Part shown: one piece after another, positions 35,517 through 43,111 of the stretch | Layout of the letters: every line of letters starts with the position of its first letter | Numbering within the stretch: the stretch's first letter is position 1 | NCBI GenBank assembly: GCA_934129945.1 | Contig: CAKOXC010000001.1 | Span: 62,001-126,000 of the forward strand | Direction of reading: 5' to 3' | DNA: 64,000 bases | Source: an uncultured Bacilli bacterium | Lineage (GTDB): Bacteria; Bacillota_I; Bacilli_A; RF39; UBA660 | Translations under genes and position numbers: made by a program | Notes under the pieces: generated by a model | Database searches by the model: none | Told to the model about the DNA's origin: nothing | What the model saw: the letters and a program-made list of their open reading frames with translations, nothing else

Positions 35517-36344
35517 TTATTTAATTATTTGATTAAGCTTTGATTCAAGTTCATTAATTTTTGATTCTAAGTTTGAATATTTAAATAAGTTATTCATTTC
35601 TTGTTTTCTGTCTATGCAATATCCACCTTGTTTTTTACATTTATCAGACACCACACTAATTTTTTCCTTTAACTTACTACCACAAACGCCAGATTGTGCA
35701 ATTTTATTGAACTCTTTTGCCAAATTTTTAAAATCATAGTTTAATTGATCATATATTTGCTCAATAGATTTCTTAATACTAATAGCGCCTTCATCTATTG
35801 TACAACCATCTGGATTTTGGATTTTAGTATAAGTCATACCATCGGTTTTTTTCGTCATATCTGGCGCAGTTATTCTGCCAGTTTTTCCAGATGCAGAATA
35901 TGCTTTTTGTGTTATAGAGCTAGCAGAGCCAAAACCTTGAGTAACTTTAGACGAAGAATTTGAACTAACACTTGAATTATTAGAAACACTACCAGTAGTA
36001 GTTCTATTAGAAGTTGCATTTACGTTAGAACTACTGCTTGAATTAGTAGCATTAGAATTGATATTTGTTCTTTGCTGTATTTTTGCTTTTCCTTCACTCT
36101 GTTGTTGTTGTGCATATGCATACCCAGCTTGCTTCTTTTGGGCTGCTGCAGCTTGTTGTTGTTGAATTCTAGTTTGGCCTTGATTTCTTTGCTCTTGCGC
36201 ATATGCATATCCAGATTTATTTGAATTCAATCTATTCTTTACTTCTTGTGTAATATCTTTTTTTATTGTAGCATTATTTGGAGTTGGGGTAGCCAACTCC
36301 TTTGCATTAGGATTTTTAATATAAAAGCTACTTGGATTTACCAT
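35517..36344 (-). CDS. Four-cysteine protein with Q/N/S-rich N-terminus, candidate secretion substrate (long form)
   Basis: The last 120 of 275 residues repeat the four-Cys helical protein at 29792-30154 (ITAPDMTKK, NPDGCT, SGVCGSKLK, CKKQGGYC). The N-terminal 155 residues are low complexity, with two imperfect repeats (SGYAYAQEQRNQGQTRIQQ and AGYAYAQQQQSEGKAKIQQ) followed by an Asn/Ser/Thr-rich stretch. No signal peptide or membrane span is seen. Homology to a gene in the WXG100 operon and position next to essC suggest it is exported or assists export. A promoter (TTGAAT, 16, TAAAAT at 36370-36397) lies upstream. No family is recognised. Confidence 0.68.
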   Translation of the reverse strand: MVNPSSFYIKNPNAKELATPTPNNATIKKDITQEVKNRLNSNKSGYAYAQEQRNQGQTRIQQQQAAAAQKKQAGYAYAQQQQSEGKAKIQQRTNINSNATNSSSSSNVNATSNRTTTGSVSNNSSVSSNSSSKVTQGFGSASSITQKAYSASGKTGRITAPDMTKKTDGMTYTKIQNPDGCTIDEGAISIKKSIEQIYDQLNYDFKNLAKEFNKIAQSGVCGSKLKEKISVVSDKCKKQGGYCIDRKQEMNNLFKYSNLESKINELESKLNQIIK

Positions 36345-36369
36345 TTTTAATCTCTCCTATTCTTCATTC

Positions 36370-36397
36370 ATTTTATCACATTTAATGTTAAATTCAA
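36370..36397 (-). promoter_or_regulatory. Promoter of the long four-cysteine protein gene
   Basis: TTGAAT (36392-36397), a 16-base spacer ending TGA, and TAAAAT (36370-36375) on the minus strand. Confidence 0.5.
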
Positions 36398-36403
36398 AAT
36401 TTT

Positions 36404-38167
36404 TTAAAATTCATCATACCATTTGCTAGTAATATTTACACTTGTACTTGTTGGCATTGGATTAGGTATTTCAAATTGTGTAATAAGTGGTACTTTAAAT
36501 GCACTTCCAAATAATAATGCAGAACCTGGTCTTAAAGATTTAACTCTTTCAACTGCTTCAGGAGTTACATTAGATGAAATACTTGTAATCATTTTTATAT
36601 CATCAGGATAATACATTCTAAAAACTATAAAATTAGAACATTGACTTAAAGCAGTAGCTGATAATTCGCTTAATCTTTGAGTAATAAGTCCAAGTAATAA
36701 ACCATATTTACGTCCTTCCTTAGATATTCTATCAAATACATTGTATCCAATTACATTAATATCATTATCCATTTGAACATATCTATGAGCTTCCTCAATT
36801 ATTATATTGATAGGAAAAGATCCTCTATCTTCAATTGAAGTAGAAAATTTATAAAGTATTTTAGCAAAAAGTTTGCATATAACTTTAGCTATTCTGTCAT
36901 CTATTCCATTAAAATCAACATCAACTAATTGAACATTTTCTCCATTGTTAGATGTAAATAATTTTTTTACAAATGATTCTCTGCTTACGTATCCATCATA
37001 TTCAAAAAATTTTCTATTCTCACCATTAATAATGCTATGTAAACTTGTTTTTAAAACATTTAATTTTTCATAAGCACTCTGATTATTCATCGTTCCATCA
37101 CTAATTAAAGCAAATTCTAGTGCATTATATAAATCATCTAAGTTGTATTCTGTAGGACGTATCGTAATTTTTTCAATTGAAACTTCAGAATATTTTTTCA
37201 TATTTTCAATTAATAATTCAACTGCTAGCATTTTTCCTTGCGGATCTATATTTAAACATTGTCTTATCGTCCTATTATATCCCATTTGAGGTATTATTGT
37301 TTCAAGATTGATATCTTTTGTATTATATTTTGAAAGAAAAGCTAGAGACTGATCACGAATTTGTTGAGCAGGTTTACCACTAGATAATATATCTAAAAAA
37401 ACTTTTGCAATTATGTCATTTTTGTATTTTTCACATAATTCATCTTCGCCCTTAAAAATATATACATAAGTTAAAGTTTTTTCTAAAGTTGTTATAAGTT
37501 GTGAATCATTTATATTTAGTAATAATGCTAAATCATCAGCTTCTAGAAGATATGGTGGAATTTTTAATATTTCGTCATTAGGATTAACTAAGTTTCCATC
37601 ACTGCATAAACATTTAACATTTATCCCAGGATGAGAATTTATTCTTGTTAAAGCACTTTTATATTCACCATAAGCATCGAATAATATAATATGGCAATTA
37701 GTTGGATTTTTTTTATTTTCAGCAAAAATATTTTGAATAAGTCTTGCAACCCCACATGATTTTCCACTTCCAGTATTACCAATTATTGCAAAATGACTAC
37801 TAAAAAAATCATTTAAATCACATGTATTACTAAAGCCATCATAAATAGAAGATCTACCAAAAAGTAATGTCTTAGGTGCATAAACACTTTGACTTCCAAT
37901 TATTAATTCAAGTTCATTTTTGTATATTAATCTTACGGTAGCATTTGAATATGGATATACATCAATACCTGAAATAAACTTATCATTTACTATTTCTCCT
38001 AATAATTTAATTTGAAATTCTGATACTGTAACAAATGTTATTTCACCAACAATTTTTTTGTTTCCTTCAAAAACAACATGATATCCAATATAATTAGTAA
38101 CTGCTATTTTTTTTAGGTTCTCTACATATAAAATTTTATCTTTAATATCAATAATTTTGCCAAACAT
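36404..38167 (-). CDS. HerA-like (DUF87) hexameric ATPase
   Basis: The 587-residue protein has an N-terminal beta-rich HAS-barrel-like domain. A RecA-type ATPase with Walker A FAIIGNTGSGKSCGVARL near residue 128 and Walker B NIIIEEAHRYVQ near 455 follows. A sensor segment (GLITQRLSELSATALSQCSN) and the C-terminal GSALLFGSAFKVP motif of HerA-type helicases are also present. HerA-family motors translocate DNA or act in defence (for example with SIR2 or nucleases). Here no nuclease partner is adjacent; neighbours are the secretion island and rpsR. A promoter (TTTACA, 17, TATAAT) lies at 38195-38223. Confidence 0.82.
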   Translation of the reverse strand: MFGKIIDIKDKILYVENLKKIAVTNYIGYHVVFEGNKKIVGEITFVTVSEFQIKLLGEIVNDKFISGIDVYPYSNATVRLIYKNELELIIGSQSVYAPKTLLFGRSSIYDGFSNTCDLNDFFSSHFAIIGNTGSGKSCGVARLIQNIFAENKKNPTNCHIILFDAYGEYKSALTRINSHPGINVKCLCSDGNLVNPNDEILKIPPYLLEADDLALLLNINDSQLITTLEKTLTYVYIFKGEDELCEKYKNDIIAKVFLDILSSGKPAQQIRDQSLAFLSKYNTKDINLETIIPQMGYNRTIRQCLNIDPQGKMLAVELLIENMKKYSEVSIEKITIRPTEYNLDDLYNALEFALISDGTMNNQSAYEKLNVLKTSLHSIINGENRKFFEYDGYVSRESFVKKLFTSNNGENVQLVDVDFNGIDDRIAKVICKLFAKILYKFSTSIEDRGSFPINIIIEEAHRYVQMDNDINVIGYNVFDRISKEGRKYGLLLGLITQRLSELSATALSQCSNFIVFRMYYPDDIKMITSISSNVTPEAVERVKSLRPGSALLFGSAFKVPLITQFEIPNPMPTSTSVNITSKWYDEF

Positions 38168-38194
38168 ACTATATCATCCCTTATTATCATAATA

Positions 38195-38223
38195 ATTATA
38201 GCAAAAACAAAACATCTTGTAAA
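38195..38223 (-). promoter_or_regulatory. Promoter of the HerA-like gene
   Basis: TTTACA (38218-38223), a 17-base spacer ending TGC, and TATAAT (38195-38200) on the minus strand. Confidence 0.6.
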
Positions 38224-38253
38224 TTTAAAATAATACTATACAAGTTTTTTCAC

Positions 38254-38284
38254 AAAAAAAGAAATGTTCAAAATCAACATTTCT
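38254..38284 (-). terminator. Terminator of the rpsF-ssb-rpsR operon
   Basis: A perfect 9-bp stem (AGAAATGTT, loop GATTTTG, AACATTTCT on the minus strand) is followed by a U run, directly after rpsR. Confidence 0.8.
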
Positions 38285-38286
38285 TA

Positions 38287-38502
38287 TTATTTAACATATG
38301 GAACTAAAGCCATAAATCTTGCATATTTTATTTGTTGTGCAATATGTCTTTGATGTTTAGCACATGCACCTGTCATTCTTCTAGGCATTATTTTACCTTT
38401 TTCATTAATATATTTATTAATAATCATAACATCTTTATAATCTACACTTTTACCAGCGCACATTTGACATATTTTTTTCTTTTTTCTATAAAATTCAGCC
38501 AT
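38287..38502 (-). CDS. rpsR: 30S ribosomal protein bS18
   Basis: The 71-residue protein matches bS18 (VDYKDVMIINKYINEKGKIMPRRMTG, AKHQRHIAQQIKYARFMALVPYV). It keeps CQMC near the N-terminus and CAKH downstream, so it is the zinc-binding (C+) form. It binds bS6 in the platform of the small subunit. It is the last gene of rpsF-ssb-rpsR, 17 bases after ssb, the classic Firmicute order. Confidence 0.97.
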   Translation of the reverse strand: MAEFYRKKKKICQMCAGKSVDYKDVMIINKYINEKGKIMPRRMTGACAKHQRHIAQQIKYARFMALVPYVK

Positions 38503-38519
38503 GATCTTATCTCCCTTCT

Positions 38520-38975
38520 TTAAAATGGTAAATCATCGTCACTAAGGGCTATTTCATCACCAAAGTCTTTAAACGGATCTTCTGATACATCAGCTGTAGG
38601 AGCTGTTGCAACAGATTCACCAGAATTATAATTTTCATTATTAAAGTTTGTATTGCTAGCTTTTGTTCCCAAAAAAGTAACATTATCGCAAACAACATCA
38701 GTCGTATATCTTTTTGTGCCATCTTGTGCATCATAACTTCCAACTTGAATTCTGCCTTCTACTGCAACTTGGCTACCTTTTGCGCAATATTTTGCAACAT
38801 TTTCAGCTTGTCTTCTCCAAGTTAAGCAACTAATAAAATCAGTTTGTTGTTGGCCATCTTGTGAATTAAATGGTCTACTAACTGCAAGAGTAAATCTTGT
38901 CATACTAATTCCACTAGATGTTGTTCTCATTTCAGGATCTCTAGCAAGTCTTCCAATTAAAATAACTTTATTCAT
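38520..38975 (-). CDS. ssb: Single-stranded DNA-binding protein
   Basis: The 151-residue protein has the SSB OB-fold (MNKVILIGRLARDPEMRTT, FTLAVSRPF, FISCLTWRRQAENVAKYCAKGSQVAVEGRIQ). A flexible acidic tail ends in DDDLPF, the partner-binding tip. It coats single-stranded DNA and recruits replication and repair proteins. It starts 4 bases after rpsF and is co-transcribed with rpsF and rpsR. Confidence 0.97.
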   Translation of the reverse strand: MNKVILIGRLARDPEMRTTSSGISMTRFTLAVSRPFNSQDGQQQTDFISCLTWRRQAENVAKYCAKGSQVAVEGRIQVGSYDAQDGTKRYTTDVVCDNVTFLGTKASNTNFNNENYNSGESVATAPTADVSEDPFKDFGDEIALSDDDLPF

Positions 38976-38979
38976 ATTC

Positions 38980-39279
38980 TTATTCCTCGTCTAATTTGAT
39001 AGTTAAATGTCTAATTAAGCTTCCGCCTTTTTCTTCAAGAGTAGCCTTACGATCAAATTCGTTAATAGCATCAACTGTAGCTTCTACAGTCATTACATAG
39101 TAATAACCACTTACTTCTTTGTTGATTGGGTAAGCTAATTTCTTTTCGCCCATTTCTTTAAAGTCTACAACTTTAGAATTATAATCAGTGATTATTTTTT
39201 TCATAGCTTCAGCAGCTTTTTTAATTTCATCACTTTCCATTGTAGCTTTAACGATAAACATTATTTCGTAGTTTCTCAT
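38980..39279 (-). CDS. rpsF: 30S ribosomal protein bS6
   Basis: The 99-residue protein matches bS6 (MRNYEIMFIVK, KEMGEKKLAYPINKEVSGYYYVM, LIRHLTIKLDEE). AAGGAGG lies before the ATG. It is the first gene of rpsF-ssb-rpsR and follows a leader with two hairpins. Confidence 0.97.
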   Translation of the reverse strand: MRNYEIMFIVKATMESDEIKKAAEAMKKIITDYNSKVVDFKEMGEKKLAYPINKEVSGYYYVMTVEATVDAINEFDRKATLEEKGGSLIRHLTIKLDEE

Positions 39280-39304
39280 TATTACACCTCCTTATGGTCT
39301 TTTG

Positions 39305-39343
39305 GTTTCTTTTTGCAAAGAAACAAGGAGTATCAAAATACTC
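39305..39343 (-). promoter_or_regulatory. rpsF leader with two hairpins, possible S6:S18 autoregulatory element
   Basis: The leader contains GAGTAT-TTTG-ATACTC (39328-39343) and an 8-bp stem (GTTTCTTT/AAAGAAAC, 39305-39324). S6:S18 complexes bind leaders of this operon in many bacteria. I do not see the typical CCG bulge clearly, so the assignment is tentative. Confidence 0.4.
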
Positions 39344-39349
39344 GCAAGT

Positions 39350-39358
39350 ATTATATCA
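39350..39358 (-). promoter_or_regulatory. Extended -10 promoter of rpsF-ssb-rpsR
   Basis: TGATATAAT on the minus strand, with no good -35 at the usual distance (TTTGTA at 18 bases). Confidence 0.6.
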
Positions 39359-39443
39359 AAATTAATTATAAAATACAAATAAAAATTAATTCTTATAATA
39401 TAATTTATTAATAGCTAATTAAATTTAATACAAATTAATATTT

Positions 39444-39466
39444 AAAAATAGCAATTTCTTGCTATT
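39444..39466 (-). terminator. Terminator after the membrane-anchored Cys-rich protein gene
   Basis: An 8-bp stem (AATAGCAA, loop GAAA, TTGCTATT on the minus strand) is followed by TTTAAA, a weak U run. Confidence 0.55.
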
Positions 39467-39501
39467 AAATAATCAATGTCTAATTTCTAAATATCAAAAA
39501 A

Positions 39502-40269
39502 TTATTCGCCTTCACCTTCACCATCACTGCCAGTATCAATGTCACAATTAAAAATTCCATTCTCATCTATACCACAATATTCATCAGTTTTATTATCAGA
39601 ACAATTAACAGTATTCGTTTTGTCAGCATCACAATAAAAGGCTTCTGAATTACAATAAATATAAGTACCACCATCACTGCAACTGCTTTCGCCAAAATGC
39701 TCTTTTAATACTTTTTTCGATGTTTCATATTCGTTTATATTTAAACAAAATAAACCATTATCATTAATACATACACTCTTTGAATTATCTGTTCCTAATT
39801 TTACAAACACATTTTTTCCTAATGTTGTATAGTCTGTTGTACTAGAAGTTGTTGGTGTTCCAAATGCATAATAATATTTTAAAATTCTAAAATCAACTTT
39901 ACAACTTATCTTTTCTTGATTATTTGAATTAATATTTACAAGGCCCCATAATTCATTATTCCAATCTGCTGTTACACCATTATCACACGTAACTACCCCT
40001 ATATAATTTGAAGCTAGTTGACCTTTAACTGGGAAAGCACTTCCACTTTGTTTTACACCATCAATAGTATAAGCAAGTTGAATATCACTTTTACTAAATT
40101 CTCCAATTTTCGACTTTATAACATCATAACTATTAGATTGCTTATAATAAGCATAAGATTTAAAAACTATTAAACTTATTAATGCAATAATTAAAATAAC
40201 TCCACTTATTACTATTGTCTTAATTTGTTTTAATTTATTTTGTTTATTAAATTTTTGTAACTTTATCAT
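39502..40269 (-). CDS. Membrane-anchored, cysteine-rich extracellular protein
   Basis: The protein (255 residues) has a basic N-terminus and a membrane span near residues 18-40 (IVISGVILIIALISLIVF). An outer domain of about 210 residues carries around ten Cys and an acidic C-terminus ending GSDGEGEGE. A segment with KIGEFSKSDIQLAYTIDG and VTADWNNELWGL looks like an adhesin or pilin-like beta domain, but I cannot name a family. The long frame reaches GTG 40281, inside AGGTGATT; the ATG at 40269 is correctly spaced. Paired Cys suggest disulfides formed outside the cell. Confidence 0.6.
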   Translation of the reverse strand: MIKLQKFNKQNKLKQIKTIVISGVILIIALISLIVFKSYAYYKQSNSYDVIKSKIGEFSKSDIQLAYTIDGVKQSGSAFPVKGQLASNYIGVVTCDNGVTADWNNELWGLVNINSNNQEKISCKVDFRILKYYYAFGTPTTSSTTDYTTLGKNVFVKLGTDNSKSVCINDNGLFCLNINEYETSKKVLKEHFGESSCSDGGTYIYCNSEAFYCDADKTNTVNCSDNKTDEYCGIDENGIFNCDIDTGSDGEGEGE

Positions 40270-40374
40270 TTTTAGAATCACCTATCCTAAAATAATTTTA
40301 ACATTTTTATTCTTCTTTGTAAATTAGTAATACTTTGATTTTTCATGAATATATTTAGATTGAGGTGATTATTT

Positions 40375-40737
40375 ATGAATGGAAGTTATTTTCAAAATCC
40401 AACTTTTCCTACAGCAAATAACTCAGATGTAATTCCTACTACTCCTCCTGGAAATAGTAATTACTATGATACTATGCCAATGGAACAAAGTTACATTGAA
40501 AATATTTTAAGATTAAATAAAGGTAAAAAAGTAAAAGCATACGTCTCTTATCCAGATTCTTCAGCTTGGCAAAATAAAGTTTATGATGGAATTATTGAAG
40601 AGGCAGGAAGAGATCATTTAATTATAATGGATCCTTCAACTGGCTCCTGGTTTTTAATAAGAATGATATATTTAGATTATGTAGAATTTAGTGAAAAAAT
40701 AAATTATAGTCATGATTATTCAGAAAAGACATTTTAA
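40375..40737 (+). CDS. gerQ: GerQ-like spore coat protein
   Basis: The 120-residue protein has a Pro/Asn/Tyr-rich N-terminal tail and the GerQ core: QSYIENILRLNKGKKVKAYV, GIIEEAGRDHLIIMDPSTG, IYLDYVEFSE. GerQ is a Bacillus inner spore-coat protein needed for localisation of the cortex-lytic enzyme CwlJ and is cross-linked by transglutaminase. AGGTGAT lies before the ATG. No other sporulation gene is nearby. The family match is good; whether this organism makes spores cannot be told from the window. Confidence 0.82.
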   Translation: MNGSYFQNPTFPTANNSDVIPTTPPGNSNYYDTMPMEQSYIENILRLNKGKKVKAYVSYPDSSAWQNKVYDGIIEEAGRDHLIIMDPSTGSWFLIRMIYLDYVEFSEKINYSHDYSEKTF

Positions 40738-40760
40738 AAATAATAATTAAAATGTCTTTT
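40724..40760. terminator. Bidirectional terminator between gerQ and the MBL hydrolase gene
   Basis: A perfect 14-bp stem (40724-40737 with 40747-40760) ends in a T run and overlaps both stop codons. Confidence 0.85.
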
Positions 40761-41234
40761 TTCTTTTCCTAAGTTAGTATAATTTCCATGACCTGGATAT
40801 AAAATTATTTCATCATCATATCTTTTTATATTTTCTAAACTTGCTTTCATGTCTTTTATAGAGCCTCCTGGTAAATCCATTCTACCAATAGAATTGAAAA
40901 ATATAAAATCGCCACAAAACATACAACTTAACTTTTTAAAATAATACGTCAAACTATCTTGGCTATGACCAGGACATTTAATAATCGTAAAATTATCATC
41001 AACATAAGTATTATGTTTTAATTTGTATTTCTTTTCAAAATATTCTAAAGCCCCCACATGATCAAAATGATGATGAGTTACTAAAATTGCTACTAAATTC
41101 TTATCCTTTAAATATTTCTCTATTTTTTCTGATTCATCACCCGGATCAATCAAATATGTCTTATCATTTATTGTTACAACATAACAATTTTCTTCTAATT
41201 TACCAACTACCACTCTTTCTATTTTATAATTCAT
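40734..41234 (-). CDS. Metallo-beta-lactamase-fold hydrolase (glyoxalase II-like)
   Basis: The 166-residue protein has the MBL motifs: VTHHHFDHVGAL (HxHxDH), KCPGHSQDSL, MFCGDFIF and LYPGHG. It is a small single-domain member of the YcbL/GloB-like group, which hydrolyses thioesters such as S-lactoylglutathione or related substrates. It lacks the C-terminal domain of true GloB. The longest frame starts at a GTG at 41243 inside AGGTGATT; the ATG at 41234 is preferred. The promoter is an extended -10 (TGATATAAT, 41252-41260). Confidence 0.85.
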   Translation of the reverse strand: MNYKIERVVVGKLEENCYVVTINDKTYLIDPGDESEKIEKYLKDKNLVAILVTHHHFDHVGALEYFEKKYKLKHNTYVDDNFTIIKCPGHSQDSLTYYFKKLSCMFCGDFIFFNSIGRMDLPGGSIKDMKASLENIKRYDDEIILYPGHGNYTNLGKEKRHFNYYF

Positions 41235-41251
41235 GTCAATCACCTATTTTT

Positions 41252-41260
41252 ATTATATCA
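41252..41260 (-). promoter_or_regulatory. Extended -10 promoter of the MBL hydrolase gene
   Basis: TGATATAAT on the minus strand without a recognisable -35. Confidence 0.5.
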
Positions 41261-41275
41261 ATTTATTTTTAATAA

Positions 41276-41284
41276 TGATATAAT
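41276..41284 (+). promoter_or_regulatory. Extended -10 promoter of the lemA-like gene
   Basis: TGATATAAT on the plus strand, 22 bases before the ATG at 41307. It is divergent from, and 16 bases away from, the same motif on the other strand. Confidence 0.5.
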
Positions 41285-41306
41285 AATATAGAATAGGAGT
41301 GATTTA

Positions 41307-41852
41307 ATGGACTTTTTTACATTTTTATTAATACTAGTAATTATTGCTGGAATTTTAGGAATAATATATGTAATCAATTACAACAAAATGCAATATTTGA
41401 AAACAAAAATAGAACAATCTGAAGGAATTATTGATGAAACTTTAAGAGAAAGATATGATTTGTTAGTTAGAGCAGATGGTATAATTAAGACTGCTTTAAA
41501 TGACGATAAGGATTATTTGAAAGAATATATTAATCTTAAAAATAAAAATTTAACTAATTTTGAAATGGATAGATCTTTAAGAAAAGCGTTTATTGTATTA
41601 AGCAAATTTAAAGATGATTACAAAGAACTTCAAAACAATAAAGAAATGAAAGAAATTTTTACAAGTATTAAAGAAAGCAATGAAAAACTAACTGCAACTA
41701 CTAGTTATTATAATAAAAATACTAATATGCTTAATGGCTATATTCGTAAATTTCCATCTAATTTAATTGCAAAATTTAATAATTTTAAAATAAAGCCTTT
41801 TTTTGATGGAAAAGATATGACTGACGAAATCTATGATGACTTTAAATTATAA
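41307..41852 (+). CDS. LemA-family membrane protein
   Basis: The 181-residue protein has an N-terminal membrane anchor (residues 5-24). A four-helix cytoplasmic or outer domain follows, ending in the LemA signature (NGYIRKFPSNLIAKFNNFKIKPFF). The function of LemA is not settled. GGAG precedes the ATG. It stands alone, divergent from the MBL gene, and ends in a strong terminator. Confidence 0.85.
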   Translation: MDFFTFLLILVIIAGILGIIYVINYNKMQYLKTKIEQSEGIIDETLRERYDLLVRADGIIKTALNDDKDYLKEYINLKNKNLTNFEMDRSLRKAFIVLSKFKDDYKELQNNKEMKEIFTSIKESNEKLTATTSYYNKNTNMLNGYIRKFPSNLIAKFNNFKIKPFFDGKDMTDEIYDDFKL

Positions 41853-41891
41853 AATATAAAAAAACTACTTGAGTAGTTTTTTTTATATTTT
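41851..41891. terminator. Bidirectional terminator after the lemA-like gene
   Basis: A stem of about 18 bp (41851-41868 with 41873-41891) with loop TTGA and A/T runs on either side lies between convergent genes. Confidence 0.85.
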
Positions 41892-41902
41892 AATTTTGAA
41901 TA

Positions 41903-43111
41903 TTATCCATAATAGTCTGTTCTAGATTTAAATGAGTATCCTTTTGAATTTGGAAAACCTGGTGGTGTTATAACATTTGCTCTAGCAATTGTTCCTGTAT
42001 AATATCCATTTGCTACACCATAGTGAAGGTGAGCTCCCGTTGTACATCCATCATAGCCACCATTACTTTTAGCTGTTGATGAACCACCAACTGTACCTAT
42101 TATAGTATTTTGTGTTACTGTTTGTCCATAACTTACATTTACCGTTAATAAGTGATAATAGTAAGTTGTATATTTTTTACCACCAACGGTAACATTTATA
42201 TAAACCATATTTCCACCACAACGATAACGCCATATGATACCTGAAACAGTACCTGCTGCTGCTGCATAAACCGGAGTACCTTCTCTATTACCTCCAATAT
42301 CTAAAGCATTGTGATAAGAACCCCAACGTGATCCAATAGTACTTGTTGTTTTTCCACTATTTAAAGGTTTTAACCAACCAGCATTATATGGCACATTTGT
42401 ACAATCTGAAAGTAATTCATTATCTCCTAAATAACTCTTACTACTATTTGCACATAATTTAACATAAGCATTAACCTGGCTTTGCATTGTTTTTATTTGT
42501 GTATCTATATCAAGAGCAAATTTATCATAAGATTCTAGATTACCATAAAGACTTTTAATTGTTGCTTGATAATTAGAAATTTTTACTTCTAAATCTTTTT
42601 GCTTTTGAGTAAGTTCTACTTTTAAAGCCTCATTTTCTTTAATTAAAGCTTCTAGTTTATTTAAAAAATCTTGATTATAAGAAGTTATTTGTTCAACAGC
42701 TTGAATACGCATAACTAAATCTGTCATAGATGATGCTCCAGATATATATTCTAGATATTCATTTTGGCTTTTCATTTGTTGTAAAAATATAAGCATTTTT
42801 TTTGTTTCTTCTTTTAAAGAATTAATTTTATTATTAGATTCCTCAATTTTTGCTTCAGCTTCTTCCATGTCTGATTGAGCTTTTGTAATTTCATATTCAG
42901 CGTTTCTTATTGCTTCTTCTCTTGCTTGAATTTGAGCTTGAGTATATTTTTGATTTGCATCGTTATCACTTTTTTTCTTTTTTAATGCAGCTAGTTCATT
43001 TTTTAAATCCCCAAGTGTTTGAGGATCCTTTGCCGCATTAACTGGAATAGGGCCAATAATCCAAGTTATCAAAAGTATTAACGATAATAATATTCCAGTA
43101 GCTTTTTTCAT
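41903..43111 (-). CDS. PcsB/EnvC-like murein hydrolase or activator with coiled coil and M23 domain
   Basis: The 402-residue protein has a signal peptide (cleavage near VNAA), a long coiled coil over residues 30-220 and a C-terminal LytM/M23 domain. The domain's zinc-type motifs are HNALDIGG and GAHLHYGV. It is translated directly from ftsX through a TAATG overlap. In streptococci PcsB is a septal peptidoglycan hydrolase held and activated by FtsEX; the arrangement here argues strongly for the same job. PcsB proper uses a CHAP domain, so the M23 domain makes this closer to EnvC or the CwlO/RipC-type analogues. Confidence 0.85.
   Translation of the reverse strand: MKKATGILLSLILLITWIIGPIPVNAAKDPQTLGDLKNELAALKKKKSDNDANQKYTQAQIQAREEAIRNAEYEITKAQSDMEEAEAKIEESNNKINSLKEETKKMLIFLQQMKSQNEYLEYISGASSMTDLVMRIQAVEQITSYNQDFLNKLEALIKENEALKVELTQKQKDLEVKISNYQATIKSLYGNLESYDKFALDIDTQIKTMQSQVNAYVKLCANSSKSYLGDNELLSDCTNVPYNAGWLKPLNSGKTTSTIGSRWGSYHNALDIGGNREGTPVYAAAAGTVSGIIWRYRCGGNMVYINVTVGGKKYTTYYYHLLTVNVSYGQTVTQNTIIGTVGGSSTAKSNGGYDGCTTGAHLHYGVANGYYTGTIARANVITPPGFPNSKGYSFKSRTDYYG

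Noticed and set aside
35313..35543. Plus-strand reading frame of 76 codons upstream of essC
   Set aside because: It has no ribosome binding site, runs antisense across the consensus promoter and structured RNA, and its Lys/Arg head plus AT-rich tail looks like chance translation.
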